Positions 26,441 to 35,901 of a stretch of 64,000 nucleotides of DNA are shown in pieces. The DNA comes from Mucilaginibacter arboris. Its GTDB lineage: Bacteria > Bacteroidota > Bacteroidia > Sphingobacteriales > Sphingobacteriaceae. Position 1 is the stretch's first letter; each line of letters begins with the position of its first letter. The position numbers were made by a program, and so were the translations under genes. The notes under the pieces are model-generated. The model was not told the DNA's origin and searched no databases. It saw nothing but the letters and a program-made list of their open reading frames with translations. The stretch spans positions 173,520 through 237,519 of the forward strand of contig NZ_WPIK01000007.1 of NCBI RefSeq assembly GCF_009754915.1. The letters are read 5' to 3'.

Positions 26441-26590
26441 TCAGGCCCTTCTAATCAAGCCCAGAATTAAAGAAATAACCGCAATTACCAATAATACGTG
26501 GATAATACCGCCTGCTACGTGGAAAGCAAATACTCCTAAAGCCCATCCTATAACCAGGATAACGGCTACGATATACAATAATGATCTCAT
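26441..26590 (-). CDS. 49-residue lmo0937-family membrane peptide
   Basis: Too short for usual gene cut-offs but a convincing gene. The ATG at 26590 opens MRSLLYIVAVILVIGWALG, followed by AFHVAGGIIHVLLVIAVIS and LILGLIRRA, then TGA. Two hydrophobic helices flank a Gly/His turn, and the chain ends in basic residues, as in the widespread lmo0937 family of small inner-membrane proteins. Function is unknown; relatives are often stress-linked. It is followed by a strong terminator. Confidence 0.82.
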   Translation of the reverse strand: MRSLLYIVAVILVIGWALGVFAFHVAGGIIHVLLVIAVISLILGLIRRA

Positions 26591-26724
26591 AACAATAATT
26601 TTAAAAATGTGATTAAATGGTTTAAATTATCAATAACCTATAAATGATAAATCAAAGAAAATTGTTTTATAAATAGCAGGAATAAATATTGTTCAAAAAC
26701 CGTTTAATACTTTAACTTATTAGT

Positions 26725-28461
26725 TTACAGGTTTATCCATTTATTACGAACAGCTATTTGCGTTACAGACGGTTCATTTATTTCTTCTACCTGATACTTG
26801 ATTTTATGCTGGTTTTCTAAAGTTAAAGGTATTTGCAGCAGCCTTCCGTCGCGTATTAAAGTTATATCAATAGTATCTCCGGGTAATTGAAATTGCAATG
26901 CTTTTTCCAGATCGGCAATACGGTTACCATTAATAGCCAATAGTTCATCATTTACGCTGATGCCAGCCAGCCAGGCTGCTGTATCGCGCCCTACCTGGGT
27001 TACTATTAATTTTCCGGCAGTTAAAGCAGCAGTGAAACCGGTTGTGGGCAACGGTTTGTTTTCTGGCGGACAAACGCGCAAACGCATTCCGGCATAACCC
27101 AAATAGTGGTTATAATCCAGTTCCTCCACGCCGTTTATATAATGCTCGTAAATATGGTTTAAGGTACAGCCCGCTACCTCCTCCAGTGCTATCCTGAATT
27201 CTGCTTCGGTATAACCGCGGTTTTCGGTTTTGTAAAATTGCTTGTACATGCGTTTCATCACCTCATCCAAGGAATAGGCAGTATTGCTTTGGTGGATAAT
27301 TAAAAGATCGATACAAAGCGCAATCAGCGAGCCTTTTATATAATATGAAACTGTAGTATTCGGTGTGTTTTCATTTGGGCGATAAAATTTAATCCAGGTA
27401 TCAAAGCTGGCTTCTGTTATGGTTTGTATTTTTCTTCCGGGCACATTTTCCAGATTGTTAATATCTGCAGAAAGCAGTTTGAAGTAATTTTCAGGGGAAA
27501 TTAAACCTGCACGGCGTAAAACCAAATTATCATAATAAGCGGTAAAACCTTCTGCAATCCATAAACTGGTGGTGTAATTTTCCTGCTGATAATCAAAAGG
27601 GCCCAATGCTTCCGGGCGTAAACGTTTCACATTCCACAAATGAAAATATTCATGCGAAACCAATCCCAAAAAATCCTGGTAAGTTTTTTCTGCCGCATAT
27701 GCCGTTCTGGAAACACCTAAAACGGTAGAATTGCAATGCTCTAAACCACCGCCGCCATTGTTAAAATTGTGGATGATGAATACAAAATGCATGTTTGGGT
27801 TCTCACCAAAAATCCTGGTTTCTTCTTCAATAATCCTTGTAAAATCGGTTATTAATTTTTCTTCCTCATACATTCCGCCGCCATACATGGCTACTTCGTG
27901 CAGAACACCAGCTGCGGTAAAAGAGAAAACATGCTGGTTGCCCACTTCAAAAGGAGAATCGTACAACGTATCAAAATTAGGTGCATAAAAGAAGCATGGA
28001 TCATTGTTAACACTTTCCAATCCGGTAGAAACAGTTTTCCAGTTATTGCAGGGAACAATGCGGATGGTAGATGGAAGATTAAGCATCCCGTCAGGATATA
28101 AAAAAATGCCGGCAGGGGAGAGAAAAGCGTGCGAAGCATCTACAAAACTGGTGCGTACAGAAACTTCAAAAGCATAAACGCGGTACATAACCGTAACGGC
28201 AGCAAAATTTTTGGTGTTGATAAACCAACTGTTTTTACGAAGCTTTTTATGCGGAACAGTTTTTCCTTCGGAGATGACTTTAAACGCTTCTATATTTTTA
28301 GAAAACTCGCGGATAAGGTAAGAACCAGGCGTCCAGACGGGCATAATCAGTTCCAGGTTATCAGTATTTAGTTCCCTAATCGTCATCGTTACATCAACAT
28401 AATGTGCCTTTGGTTCTGTAAAAGAAATTTCAAAATGAATGTTCAGGTTGGCGTTGCCCAT
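26725..28461 (-). CDS. M61-family metallopeptidase with C-terminal PDZ domain
   Basis: 578 residues. The zinc site is HEYFH with His270, Glu271 and His274 (LVSHEYFHLWNVKRLRPEALGP), and the third ligand is probably Glu304 (WIAEGFTAYYD). The N-terminal ~180 residues are the M61 beta-domain and the C-terminal ~90 hold a PDZ domain (AAWLAGISVNDELLAINGNRI). Relatives act as aminopeptidases with preference for Gly or Ala (glycyl aminopeptidase type). No signal peptide is visible, so a cytoplasmic location is likely. A reverse word copy lies inside (27986), read as DPCFFYAP. Confidence 0.88.
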   Translation of the reverse strand: MGNANLNIHFEISFTEPKAHYVDVTMTIRELNTDNLELIMPVWTPGSYLIREFSKNIEAFKVISEGKTVPHKKLRKNSWFINTKNFAAVTVMYRVYAFEVSVRTSFVDASHAFLSPAGIFLYPDGMLNLPSTIRIVPCNNWKTVSTGLESVNNDPCFFYAPNFDTLYDSPFEVGNQHVFSFTAAGVLHEVAMYGGGMYEEEKLITDFTRIIEEETRIFGENPNMHFVFIIHNFNNGGGGLEHCNSTVLGVSRTAYAAEKTYQDFLGLVSHEYFHLWNVKRLRPEALGPFDYQQENYTTSLWIAEGFTAYYDNLVLRRAGLISPENYFKLLSADINNLENVPGRKIQTITEASFDTWIKFYRPNENTPNTTVSYYIKGSLIALCIDLLIIHQSNTAYSLDEVMKRMYKQFYKTENRGYTEAEFRIALEEVAGCTLNHIYEHYINGVEELDYNHYLGYAGMRLRVCPPENKPLPTTGFTAALTAGKLIVTQVGRDTAAWLAGISVNDELLAINGNRIADLEKALQFQLPGDTIDITLIRDGRLLQIPLTLENQHKIKYQVEEINEPSVTQIAVRNKWINL

Positions 28462-28755
28462 AAAAGCTTAAATATTTATAATGCTAAAAACAGTATTCAG
28501 TTTTAAATCAGCAATAATGTAATTATTTTGCGAATTTAAAGAGTTGTAAAATGCTTGCTACGGTAGCAAAACTTAAAATTTTTAGTGGTAATTTTGTTAT
28601 CCTGAATGATGTGAATTTGCTGTACCTACTTGCAGCAAAACATTTACTGCTGTTTTTATCGTATAAAAAACAAGCTGTCAACTGAAGAAGAATGAAAGCA
28701 GTAGATTGTTATATTTACACCCAAACCTTCCTTTAACAAGGAAAAAAACCGATCA

Positions 28756-29835
28756 ATGAAGCCAAAATACATTATTTATCCATTACTGATTTTACTAATA
28801 GGTTATCTAATTTACAACAAATTTTACAGTGCTTCGGCAAAAGAAAAGAAAATAGGGCCAGCCTCTGCCAAAGGCGGAAAAAAATTGAATAAACCTGTTC
28901 CGGTTAACGTGATGCTGGTAAAAGATACGGCTTTTAGCAATGCAATTGACATTACCGGAACCGTTAATGCCAACGAGCAGGTTGATCTGCGCAGCGAAAC
29001 CGCAGGTAACGTTACAGGTATTTATTTTAAAGAAGGTTCGCATGTTCAAAAAGGGCAGTTGTTGGTTACGGTGTATAACAAGGACCAGGTAGCATCGCTT
29101 AAATCAATCCAGGTGCAGATTAAATTGGCCGAACAAACCGAGTACCGTAACCGGATTTTACTGCAAAAAGAAGCAGTAAGTAAAGAGGAATACGATACTT
29201 CTTTATCTTCTTTAAATGTATTTCGGTCGCAAGCAGACCTGATCCGGGCACAAATAGCCAAAACGGAAGTCCGGGCACCATTTTCTGGTATTATTGGTTT
29301 ACGAAACATCAGTCCGGGCGGCTATCTTTCCCCCACAAGTTCTATTGCTACGCTGGTAAATATGGACCCTGCAAAAATTACGTTTTCGGTCCCCGAAAAA
29401 TATCTTCCCTTAATTAAAAATGGAAGTAAAATCCATTTTAATTTAGAAAGTTCCAGAGATAATTTTGTGGGAACGGTATATGCCATTGAACCTAATTTAG
29501 ATTTGACTTCGCGTTCTATTACCATCCGTGCGAAAGCGCCAAACCCTAAAGGTTTACTGCGTGCCGGCAGTTTCGCCAAAATCAATTTAGCATTAGAACA
29601 AATACCAAAAACTATTCTCGTTCCTACAGAATGTGTAATTCCGGATATTAAAAGCAGTAAGGTTTTTGTGGTATCAAACGGAGTAGCGGCATCCAGAAAT
29701 GTAAAAACGGATGTTCGTACAGCTACTAAAATCCAGATTGTTGACGGGTTAAATCCCGGCGATAGTTTAATTGTGTCCGGGATCATCCAGTTAAGGCCAA
29801 AAGTGCCTTTAAAAATTGTTAAAATCATTAAGTAA
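28756..29835 (+). CDS. RND efflux periplasmic adaptor (membrane fusion protein)
   Basis: 359 residues with one N-terminal membrane anchor (about 5-22). The biotinyl-lipoyl-like domain is split around a short hairpin (VDLRSETAGNVTGIYFKEGSHVQKGQLLV and AQIAKTEVRAPFSGIIGLRNISPGGYLSP). A beta-barrel and a membrane-proximal domain follow. It links the inner-membrane pump to the TolC channel, both encoded next. The pump gene follows after five bases, so the three genes form one operon. No TetR- or AraC-type regulator lies next to it. Confidence 0.92.
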   Translation: MKPKYIIYPLLILLIGYLIYNKFYSASAKEKKIGPASAKGGKKLNKPVPVNVMLVKDTAFSNAIDITGTVNANEQVDLRSETAGNVTGIYFKEGSHVQKGQLLVTVYNKDQVASLKSIQVQIKLAEQTEYRNRILLQKEAVSKEEYDTSLSSLNVFRSQADLIRAQIAKTEVRAPFSGIIGLRNISPGGYLSPTSSIATLVNMDPAKITFSVPEKYLPLIKNGSKIHFNLESSRDNFVGTVYAIEPNLDLTSRSITIRAKAPNPKGLLRAGSFAKINLALEQIPKTILVPTECVIPDIKSSKVFVVSNGVAASRNVKTDVRTATKIQIVDGLNPGDSLIVSGIIQLRPKVPLKIVKIIK

Positions 29836-29840
29836 AAACT

Positions 29841-32800
29841 ATGAGTTTATCCTCAACCAGTATAAAAAGGCCGGTTTTAACTACAGTAATGTCTATTGCT
29901 ATTGTAGTTTTTGGTGCCATTGGCTATAAGTTTTTAGGAACGAGGGATTTTCCTTCGGTAGATCCGCCGATTATTTCTGTTTCTACCAATTATTCCGGTG
30001 CTAATTCTGACGTAATCGAATCCCAGATTACGGAGCCTTTAGAAAAAGTAATTAATGGTATTCCGGGTATCCGTAATATATCTTCCACCAGTTCGGTTGG
30101 GTCCAGTAATATTACCGTTGAGTTTAACCTGGATGCCGATTTAGAAACAGCTGCAAACGATGTGCGCGACAAGGTTTCGCAGGCACAGCGCCAGTTGCCG
30201 CAGGATATTGATGCACCACCGGTGGTAACCAAGGCTGATGCCAATGCGGATAATATTATCACGATAACGGTAAGCAGTAACACGCGTAATATTTTGCAAA
30301 TTGATGATTATGCGGAAAATGTATTGCAGGAAGCTTTGCAAACCATACCCGGCGTAAGTGCAGTAAACGTGCAGGGGCAACGCCAGTACGCCATGCGTTT
30401 GTGGATCGATCCTAATAAACTGACTGCTTACCAATTAGCCGCTACCGATATTCAGGCTGCTTTAGCTAAAGAAAACGTGGAGCTGCCGGCCGGGAAAATT
30501 GAAGGCAACAATACAGAACTGGTCGTACGCGCGTTGGGTAAACTAACAACGGAAAAAGATTTTAACAACCTGATTATCCGTTCGGACAGTAACAGAGTGG
30601 TTCATTTAAGTGATGTTGGCTATGCAATTTTAGGCGCTGCAAATGAGGAAACATCGCTTCGTGAATCCGGGGTTCCGGAAGTTGGGCTGGCAATTGTACC
30701 TCAGCCCGGCGCAAATTATGTACAGATTGCAAAAGATTTTTATAAACGGTTAGCGCAAGTTAAAAAAGATTTACCAGCCGATATTAAAGTAGAAGTTGCA
30801 TTGGATAATACCCGTTTTATCAATCAATCTATAGAAGAAGTACAGGAAACATTGCTGATTTCTTTCGTGCTGGTGGTTATCATTATTTATCTCTTTTTCC
30901 GGGACTGGCTGATCGCTTTCCGTCCGCTGATTGATATTCCGGTTTCGCTGATCGGCGCTTTTTTTATCATGTATGTTTTTGGTTTCTCCATCAATATCCT
31001 CACACTGCTTGGAATTGTACTTGCGACAGGTTTGGTGGTAGATGATGGTATTGTCGTCACCGAGAATATCTACAAAAAGGTAGAAGAAGGGATGGATATT
31101 CGCAAAGCTGCTTTTGAAGGTTCTGAAGAAATTTTCTTTGCCGTGATATCTACTTCGGTAACGCTGGCAGCAGTGTTTTTGCCCATTGTTTTCTTGCAAG
31201 GGTTTACCGGAAGGTTGTTTAGGGAATTTGCCGTCGTCGTCGCCGGCGCAGTTTTGATTTCCGCGTTCGTTTCTTTATCGCTTACACCAATGCTTAATGT
31301 AAAGCTGATTAGAAAGAATCAGAAGAAATCAAAATTTTACGAGCAAACGGAGCCTTTTTTCCAGAACATGACCAGTTCTTATACCAGTTCGCTTCTCACT
31401 TTTATGAAGCGAAAATGGATTTCCACTGTTATTCTGGTTGTTTCATTGATTATTGTTGGGGTCCTTTTTAAAATTACACCTTCTGAATTAGCGCCGCTGG
31501 ACGACCGCAGTTTATTGCGTTATACCGTAACCGGACAAGAAGGTGCTTCTTACGAGTACATGACGCGTTACATGAACGAAATTTCGCAATTTGTAGAAGA
31601 TTCAATTCCTGAAAAAAAAATAAATATTTCGGTTATTTCGCCTGGTTCTAACATTAATTCAGGTTTTGGGCGGATCGGATTAGTTGATCCTGATAAACGG
31701 GTCCGTACCCAGCAGGAAATTGCTGACTACATGACTAAGAACCTGACCCGTTTTCCGGATGCACGCGCTTTCGTTGTTCAGGAGCAAACTATAAGCGGCG
31801 GCGGCAGCGGCGCACGTACTTCATTACCGGTACAGTTTGTTATTCAAAATCAGGACTTTGAAAAAATCAGGAAAGTTTTGCCTGATTTTATGGCTGAAGC
31901 AAGTAAAAGCCCCGTTTTTCAAATTGTAGATGTAAACCTAAAATTTACCAAACCACAACTTTCTATCACTACAGATCGTGACCGTGCCCGCGATTTAGGC
32001 GTATCCGTTGCAGATATTGCACAAACGCTTCAGTTATATTACAGCGCAGGGCGCTTGGATTATTTCCTGATCAACGGAAAACAATATCAGGTTGTTGCTC
32101 AGGTTGACCGTGCAAACCGTGATCAGCCACTTGATCTTAAATCTATTTATGTACGCAGCACTACTGGTAAGCTAATACAAATGGATAACGTAGTAAAAGT
32201 AACAGAAAATTCCACGCCGCCTTCCATCTACCATTTTAACAGGTTTAAATCTGCAACTGTACAAGCTGGTTTAGCTCCGGGTTATACAATTGGACAAGGT
32301 ATTGCCGAAATGCAGCGAATTGCTAAAGGCAGGCTGGATGATAGTTTCAGTTCTGATTTAGCTGGCCCGTCGCGGGATTTTGCCGAAGGTTCATCAAATA
32401 TTATGTACGCCTTTGCATTTGCGCTCTTGTTAATTTACCTGGTTTTAGCCGCACAATTTGAAAGTTTTATCGATCCATTTGTAGTGATGTTAACCGTTCC
32501 GCTGGCTATTGCAGGCGCGTTTCTTTCTCTTTGGTTGTTTAATCAAACCATAAATATATTTAGTGAGATCGGGATGATTACATTAGTAGGTTTAGTTACA
32601 AAAAACGGTATCCTGATTGTAGAATTTGCTAACCAACGCATGGAACATGCCGGATTATCTAAATTTGATGCCGTAGTAGAAGCAGCAACTGCCCGTTTAC
32701 GCCCTATTTTAATGACCAGTTTTGCCGTTGTGCTCGGTGCCGTGCCAATTGCTTTTGCTTTGGGCGCCGGTGCAAAAAGCCGGGTTTCCTTGGGGATTGT

Positions 32801-32972
32801 AATTATGGGCGGAATGATGTTTTCGCTGATATTAACCTTGTATATTATTCCGGTGATGTTTGTTGTTTTCTCAGCAAAAGTAAAACATAACCCGGATGAT
32901 GAACCGGTACAAGAAAATCAAAATAAAGAAGAAGAAAAAGAGACGTTGCTATTGCCAGAGCACCAAATTTAA
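29841..32972 (+). CDS. RND multidrug efflux pump, AcrB-type (HAE1)
   Basis: 1043 residues, full length. Twelve membrane segments in two groups surround two large periplasmic loops. The proton-relay pair is in TM4 (GLVVDDGIVVTENIYKK). The start SIKRPVLTTVMSIAIVVFG and the internal repeat around LTVPLAIAGAFLSLW and GLVTKNGILIVEFAN are typical of the hydrophobe/amphiphile exporter branch. Drugs, dyes or bile-like compounds are likely cargo, but substrate cannot be predicted. The charged C-terminal tail (NQNKEEEKE) is cytoplasmic. tolC starts five bases after the stop. Confidence 0.94.
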   Translation: MSLSSTSIKRPVLTTVMSIAIVVFGAIGYKFLGTRDFPSVDPPIISVSTNYSGANSDVIESQITEPLEKVINGIPGIRNISSTSSVGSSNITVEFNLDADLETAANDVRDKVSQAQRQLPQDIDAPPVVTKADANADNIITITVSSNTRNILQIDDYAENVLQEALQTIPGVSAVNVQGQRQYAMRLWIDPNKLTAYQLAATDIQAALAKENVELPAGKIEGNNTELVVRALGKLTTEKDFNNLIIRSDSNRVVHLSDVGYAILGAANEETSLRESGVPEVGLAIVPQPGANYVQIAKDFYKRLAQVKKDLPADIKVEVALDNTRFINQSIEEVQETLLISFVLVVIIIYLFFRDWLIAFRPLIDIPVSLIGAFFIMYVFGFSINILTLLGIVLATGLVVDDGIVVTENIYKKVEEGMDIRKAAFEGSEEIFFAVISTSVTLAAVFLPIVFLQGFTGRLFREFAVVVAGAVLISAFVSLSLTPMLNVKLIRKNQKKSKFYEQTEPFFQNMTSSYTSSLLTFMKRKWISTVILVVSLIIVGVLFKITPSELAPLDDRSLLRYTVTGQEGASYEYMTRYMNEISQFVEDSIPEKKINISVISPGSNINSGFGRIGLVDPDKRVRTQQEIADYMTKNLTRFPDARAFVVQEQTISGGGSGARTSLPVQFVIQNQDFEKIRKVLPDFMAEASKSPVFQIVDVNLKFTKPQLSITTDRDRARDLGVSVADIAQTLQLYYSAGRLDYFLINGKQYQVVAQVDRANRDQPLDLKSIYVRSTTGKLIQMDNVVKVTENSTPPSIYHFNRFKSATVQAGLAPGYTIGQGIAEMQRIAKGRLDDSFSSDLAGPSRDFAEGSSNIMYAFAFALLLIYLVLAAQFESFIDPFVVMLTVPLAIAGAFLSLWLFNQTINIFSEIGMITLVGLVTKNGILIVEFANQRMEHAGLSKFDAVVEAATARLRPILMTSFAVVLGAVPIAFALGAGAKSRVSLGIVIMGGMMFSLILTLYIIPVMFVVFSAKVKHNPDDEPVQENQNKEEEKETLLLPEHQI

Positions 32973-32977
32973 TATTA

Positions 32978-34303
32978 ATGAAGTTGACGAAATTTTTACC
33001 GGTGCTTCTTTTATGCCTGTTTTTTTTAAAGCCAGTAACTTATGCACAACAGGCAGCGCCATTGCTTACTTTAGAAGATGCTGTTAGTATTGCTTTAAAA
33101 AACAATTATAACATTCAGTTAGCAAAAAACAATACTGCCATTTCGGCCGCTAATGTAAGCATTGGCAATGCCGGTTATTTGCCTGTTCTAACGGCCAATG
33201 CTTCTACCAGCAGCAGTATTTTGAATATTAACCAAACCCGCTCTGATGGAACAGTAAACAAAATTCCAAGGCTGCACAATTCAAGTGATACTTACGGCCC
33301 TAATATTAACTGGACTATTTTTGATGGTTTTGCCATGTTTGCCAATTACGATCAGTTAAAGCAATTGAATAAACTGAGCCAGGTACAGCAGCGAGATACC
33401 ATACAAAGCACTTTGGCTTCCGTAATCAGCACTTATTATAATCTGATAAACCAGACCCAGCAATTATTAGCACTGAAAGAAGAAATTCAGATTTCCCGCT
33501 TGCAGTTACGTTATGCTTCTGACCGGTACAGCGTTGGCCGCGCTGCAAAACTGGATGTGTTAAATGCACAGGTAAACTTTAATACAGATACCACTAATTT
33601 TCTAACACAAATCCAGCAATTCAATACAACTAAAATTAACTTTAACCGGTTATTAGTTCGTAAGTTAAATGAAGATTTTTCTGTTCCGGATACCATTGTT
33701 ATTCAAAACCAGCCCGTTTTAGCTGATATCATTGCCCAGGCACAAAAGTCTAATCCGGCTATACTTGCTTCTCAAATTAATAAACGGCTTACCGAAATTA
33801 ATTTAAAGCAAGTGCGTGCATTGCGCTATCCGGCAATTGGTGTAAATTCTGGTTATGCTTTTAGCAACAGTACAACACCGGCCGGTTTTACCCAAACACA
33901 AAATACCAAAGGATTAAATTATGGATTAACCGCCAGTATAAATATATTTGATGGCTTTAACCAGGTACGCAGGGAGCGGGTAGCCAAATTGCAGATAAAT
34001 GGTGCAGGCATCCGGGCAAGTCAAATCCAGCAATTGGTAGAAACCCAAATTAACGCTTTGTATATTGATTTTTTATCCGGTTTAGATTTAATTCGGGTAG
34101 GACAATCAAACGTGGAAATTGCAAGGCAAAACCTGAATATTACACTTGAAAAATACAGGCTCGGTAATATTACGCCGCTGGAAGTAAGAGAAGCACAACG
34201 AAATTATTTAGATGCAAAAACGCGTTTTTTTACTAATCAGTACCAAACAAAACTATCGGAAATAAGCCTTAAAGAAATTACAGGAAATATCAGCCTGAAT
34301 TAA
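32978..34303 (+). CDS. TolC-family outer-membrane efflux channel
   Basis: 441 residues with a signal peptide (MKLTKFLPVLLLCLFFLKPVTYAQQ). Two repeated OEP domains of helices and strands are seen (LTLEDAVSIALKNNYNIQLAKNN near the start; LNITLEKYRLGNITPLEVREAQRNYLDAKTR near the end). It forms the trimeric exit duct for the pump encoded upstream. A degenerate word copy (33002) encodes part of the signal peptide (LLLCLF). Confidence 0.92.
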   Translation: MKLTKFLPVLLLCLFFLKPVTYAQQAAPLLTLEDAVSIALKNNYNIQLAKNNTAISAANVSIGNAGYLPVLTANASTSSSILNINQTRSDGTVNKIPRLHNSSDTYGPNINWTIFDGFAMFANYDQLKQLNKLSQVQQRDTIQSTLASVISTYYNLINQTQQLLALKEEIQISRLQLRYASDRYSVGRAAKLDVLNAQVNFNTDTTNFLTQIQQFNTTKINFNRLLVRKLNEDFSVPDTIVIQNQPVLADIIAQAQKSNPAILASQINKRLTEINLKQVRALRYPAIGVNSGYAFSNSTTPAGFTQTQNTKGLNYGLTASINIFDGFNQVRRERVAKLQINGAGIRASQIQQLVETQINALYIDFLSGLDLIRVGQSNVEIARQNLNITLEKYRLGNITPLEVREAQRNYLDAKTRFFTNQYQTKLSEISLKEITGNISLN

Positions 34304-34361
34304 TTTAAGGTTTGGAATTGTTATTGCATAGTAATAAACGTATTTAATTTAGTAGGAAACT

Positions 34362-34745
34362 ATGCCACAACCCAAATATGAATTATGTTTATTAATCGAT
34401 GACAATTACATCGATAACATGATTAACCGTAAAATAATTGAGAATGAATTTTTTGCAAAAAAAGTAATTGTAAAAGAATCTGCAGAGGAGGCATTAGAAG
34501 ACTTAAAAAAAGGACAATATAAACCTGATGTTATTTTTTTAGATGTACGCATGCCCCAAATGAATGCGTTTGAATTTTTAAAGGAATACGAAAAATCAAA
34601 ACCTGAAGGGAACTCGCCGATGATTTATATTTTAACGTCATCACTTGATCCTTTCGATCATCGTAAAGTAATGGAAAGTCCATTTGTTACCCAGTTTTTA
34701 TACAAACCTCTTACTCATCAGAAACTGGAAGAAATCAATCTATGA
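34362..34745 (+). CDS. Single-domain response regulator
   Basis: 127 residues, a stand-alone receiver domain without an output domain. The acidic pocket (LLIDDNYIDN), the phosphorylated Asp61 (VIFLDVRMPQMNAF), the Ser/Thr switch (ILTSSLD) and the Lys (FLYKPL) are all present. It is of the CheY-like / Rcp1 type common in Bacteroidota. The partner kinase is unknown. The stop overlaps the next start as ATGA, implying translational coupling to the kinase-fold protein that follows. Confidence 0.9.
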   Translation: MPQPKYELCLLIDDNYIDNMINRKIIENEFFAKKVIVKESAEEALEDLKKGQYKPDVIFLDVRMPQMNAFEFLKEYEKSKPEGNSPMIYILTSSLDPFDHRKVMESPFVTQFLYKPLTHQKLEEINL

Positions 34746-35587
34746 TTTTAGTTGCAGACAGCGGATCAACCAAAACAGACTGGATATTAGTAGCGCCCGG
34801 AGAACCGGATTTAGCGTTTAAAACAGCAGGTATTAACCCTTTTTTTATTTCGGATAAAGAAATGGTTAAACTGATAAACAAGCAGGAAAGCCTGATGGCC
34901 CAAGCTGAAAATGTGAAAGAAATTTACTTTTTCGGTGCCGGATGCTCCAGCCCGGATAAGCGCGAAGCAGTTTCTAACGTGCTAAGCCAATTATTTAAAC
35001 AAGCTTATGTAAGCGTAGATAGCGACTTATTGGGTTCTGCTTATGCTACTTGTGGCAATGAAACGGGTTTATGCTGCATAATGGGTACAGGCTCTAATAT
35101 AACTTATTTTGACGGAGAAAATATTTACGAAGGAAAACACGGCTTAGGCTATATTTTAGGCGACGAAGGCTCGGGCAGCTACTTTGGCAAAAAACTCGTT
35201 ACCGACTATTTATATGGCCGAATGCCTGAAGCAGAAAGTAATTTATTCGCTAAAAAGTATGCTATTAATAAAGAAACCGTTATTGGACATGTTTATCACA
35301 AACCTGGCGCAAATTTTTACCTGGCTTCTTTTGCTGCTTTTTTAGCTGAAATTAAAAGCGGGGACTATGGCAGAAACCTGGTCCGGCAGGGTTTAACCGA
35401 GTTTGTAACTACCAATATTCAAGGTTATCCAACTTATAAAAGATTAAAATGCCACTTTGTTGGTTCTGTTGCCTGGCATTTAAAGGAAGAACTACATGAA
35501 ATTTGTAAAGAACAAAGTGTTGAAGTGGGAAAAATTATGAAACACCCAATACACGATCTGTTGAATTTTCTCCTCAAACGCAACTAA
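34742..35587 (+). CDS. BadF/BadG-type ATPase, N-acetylglucosamine kinase-like
   Basis: 281 residues of the ASKHA fold. The phosphate 1 motif is VADSGSTKTDWIL, phosphate 2 is CCIMGTGSNITYFDG, and LGDEGSGSYFGKKL follows, as in the BadF/BadG/BcrA/BcrD and eukaryotic NAGK families. It probably phosphorylates an amino sugar such as GlcNAc or MurNAc from wall recycling. No neighbouring amino-sugar genes confirm this. It shares a 4-base overlap with the response regulator gene, an uncommon pairing. Confidence 0.82.
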   Translation: MILVADSGSTKTDWILVAPGEPDLAFKTAGINPFFISDKEMVKLINKQESLMAQAENVKEIYFFGAGCSSPDKREAVSNVLSQLFKQAYVSVDSDLLGSAYATCGNETGLCCIMGTGSNITYFDGENIYEGKHGLGYILGDEGSGSYFGKKLVTDYLYGRMPEAESNLFAKKYAINKETVIGHVYHKPGANFYLASFAAFLAEIKSGDYGRNLVRQGLTEFVTTNIQGYPTYKRLKCHFVGSVAWHLKEELHEICKEQSVEVGKIMKHPIHDLLNFLLKRN

Positions 35588-35601
35588 TGCCAATGCTTCT
35601 T

Positions 35602-35820
35602 TTACCGGCTGTTTTTTAGTTTTTGTTTAGCATCAGTCATTTTTTTTACCGTTAAAAAAAGCACTGCTGCAACCAATAAAATTACGGGTGTATCAATAGG
35701 GCAATCTAAATCCGGATCTCCACAAGGTGTGCCCGGTGACTGAGCTTTTAACGCTACCGTATTTATCAGTACTAACAAAATTATTGCTGATAAATAAATA
35801 CAGGTTTTTTTAAGCTTCAT
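35602..35820 (-). CDS. Small PID-CTERM-like surface peptide
   Basis: 72 residues from the ATG at 35820 (an ATG at 35838 gives a slightly longer form). A signal peptide (to LKAQ) precedes a short Pro/Gly/Asp/Cys-rich stretch (SPGTPCGDPDLDCPID). A hydrophobic C-terminal helix (TPVILLVAAVLFLTVKKM) and a basic tail follow. That order, with the P-[IV]-D motif just before the helix, is the PID-CTERM sorting signal described in Bacteroidota; here almost nothing else is present. An archaeo/exosortase-like processing enzyme is expected elsewhere in the genome. A word copy lies upstream (35857). Confidence 0.7.
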   Translation of the reverse strand: MKLKKTCIYLSAIILLVLINTVALKAQSPGTPCGDPDLDCPIDTPVILLVAAVLFLTVKKMTDAKQKLKNSR

Positions 35821-35901
35821 GTTTAACAAATTTAACAAATTAATATTAATTTCCTGATGCTTCTTTTATCAGCATAAAAATTGGTAACATGCTGTTAATA
35901 A

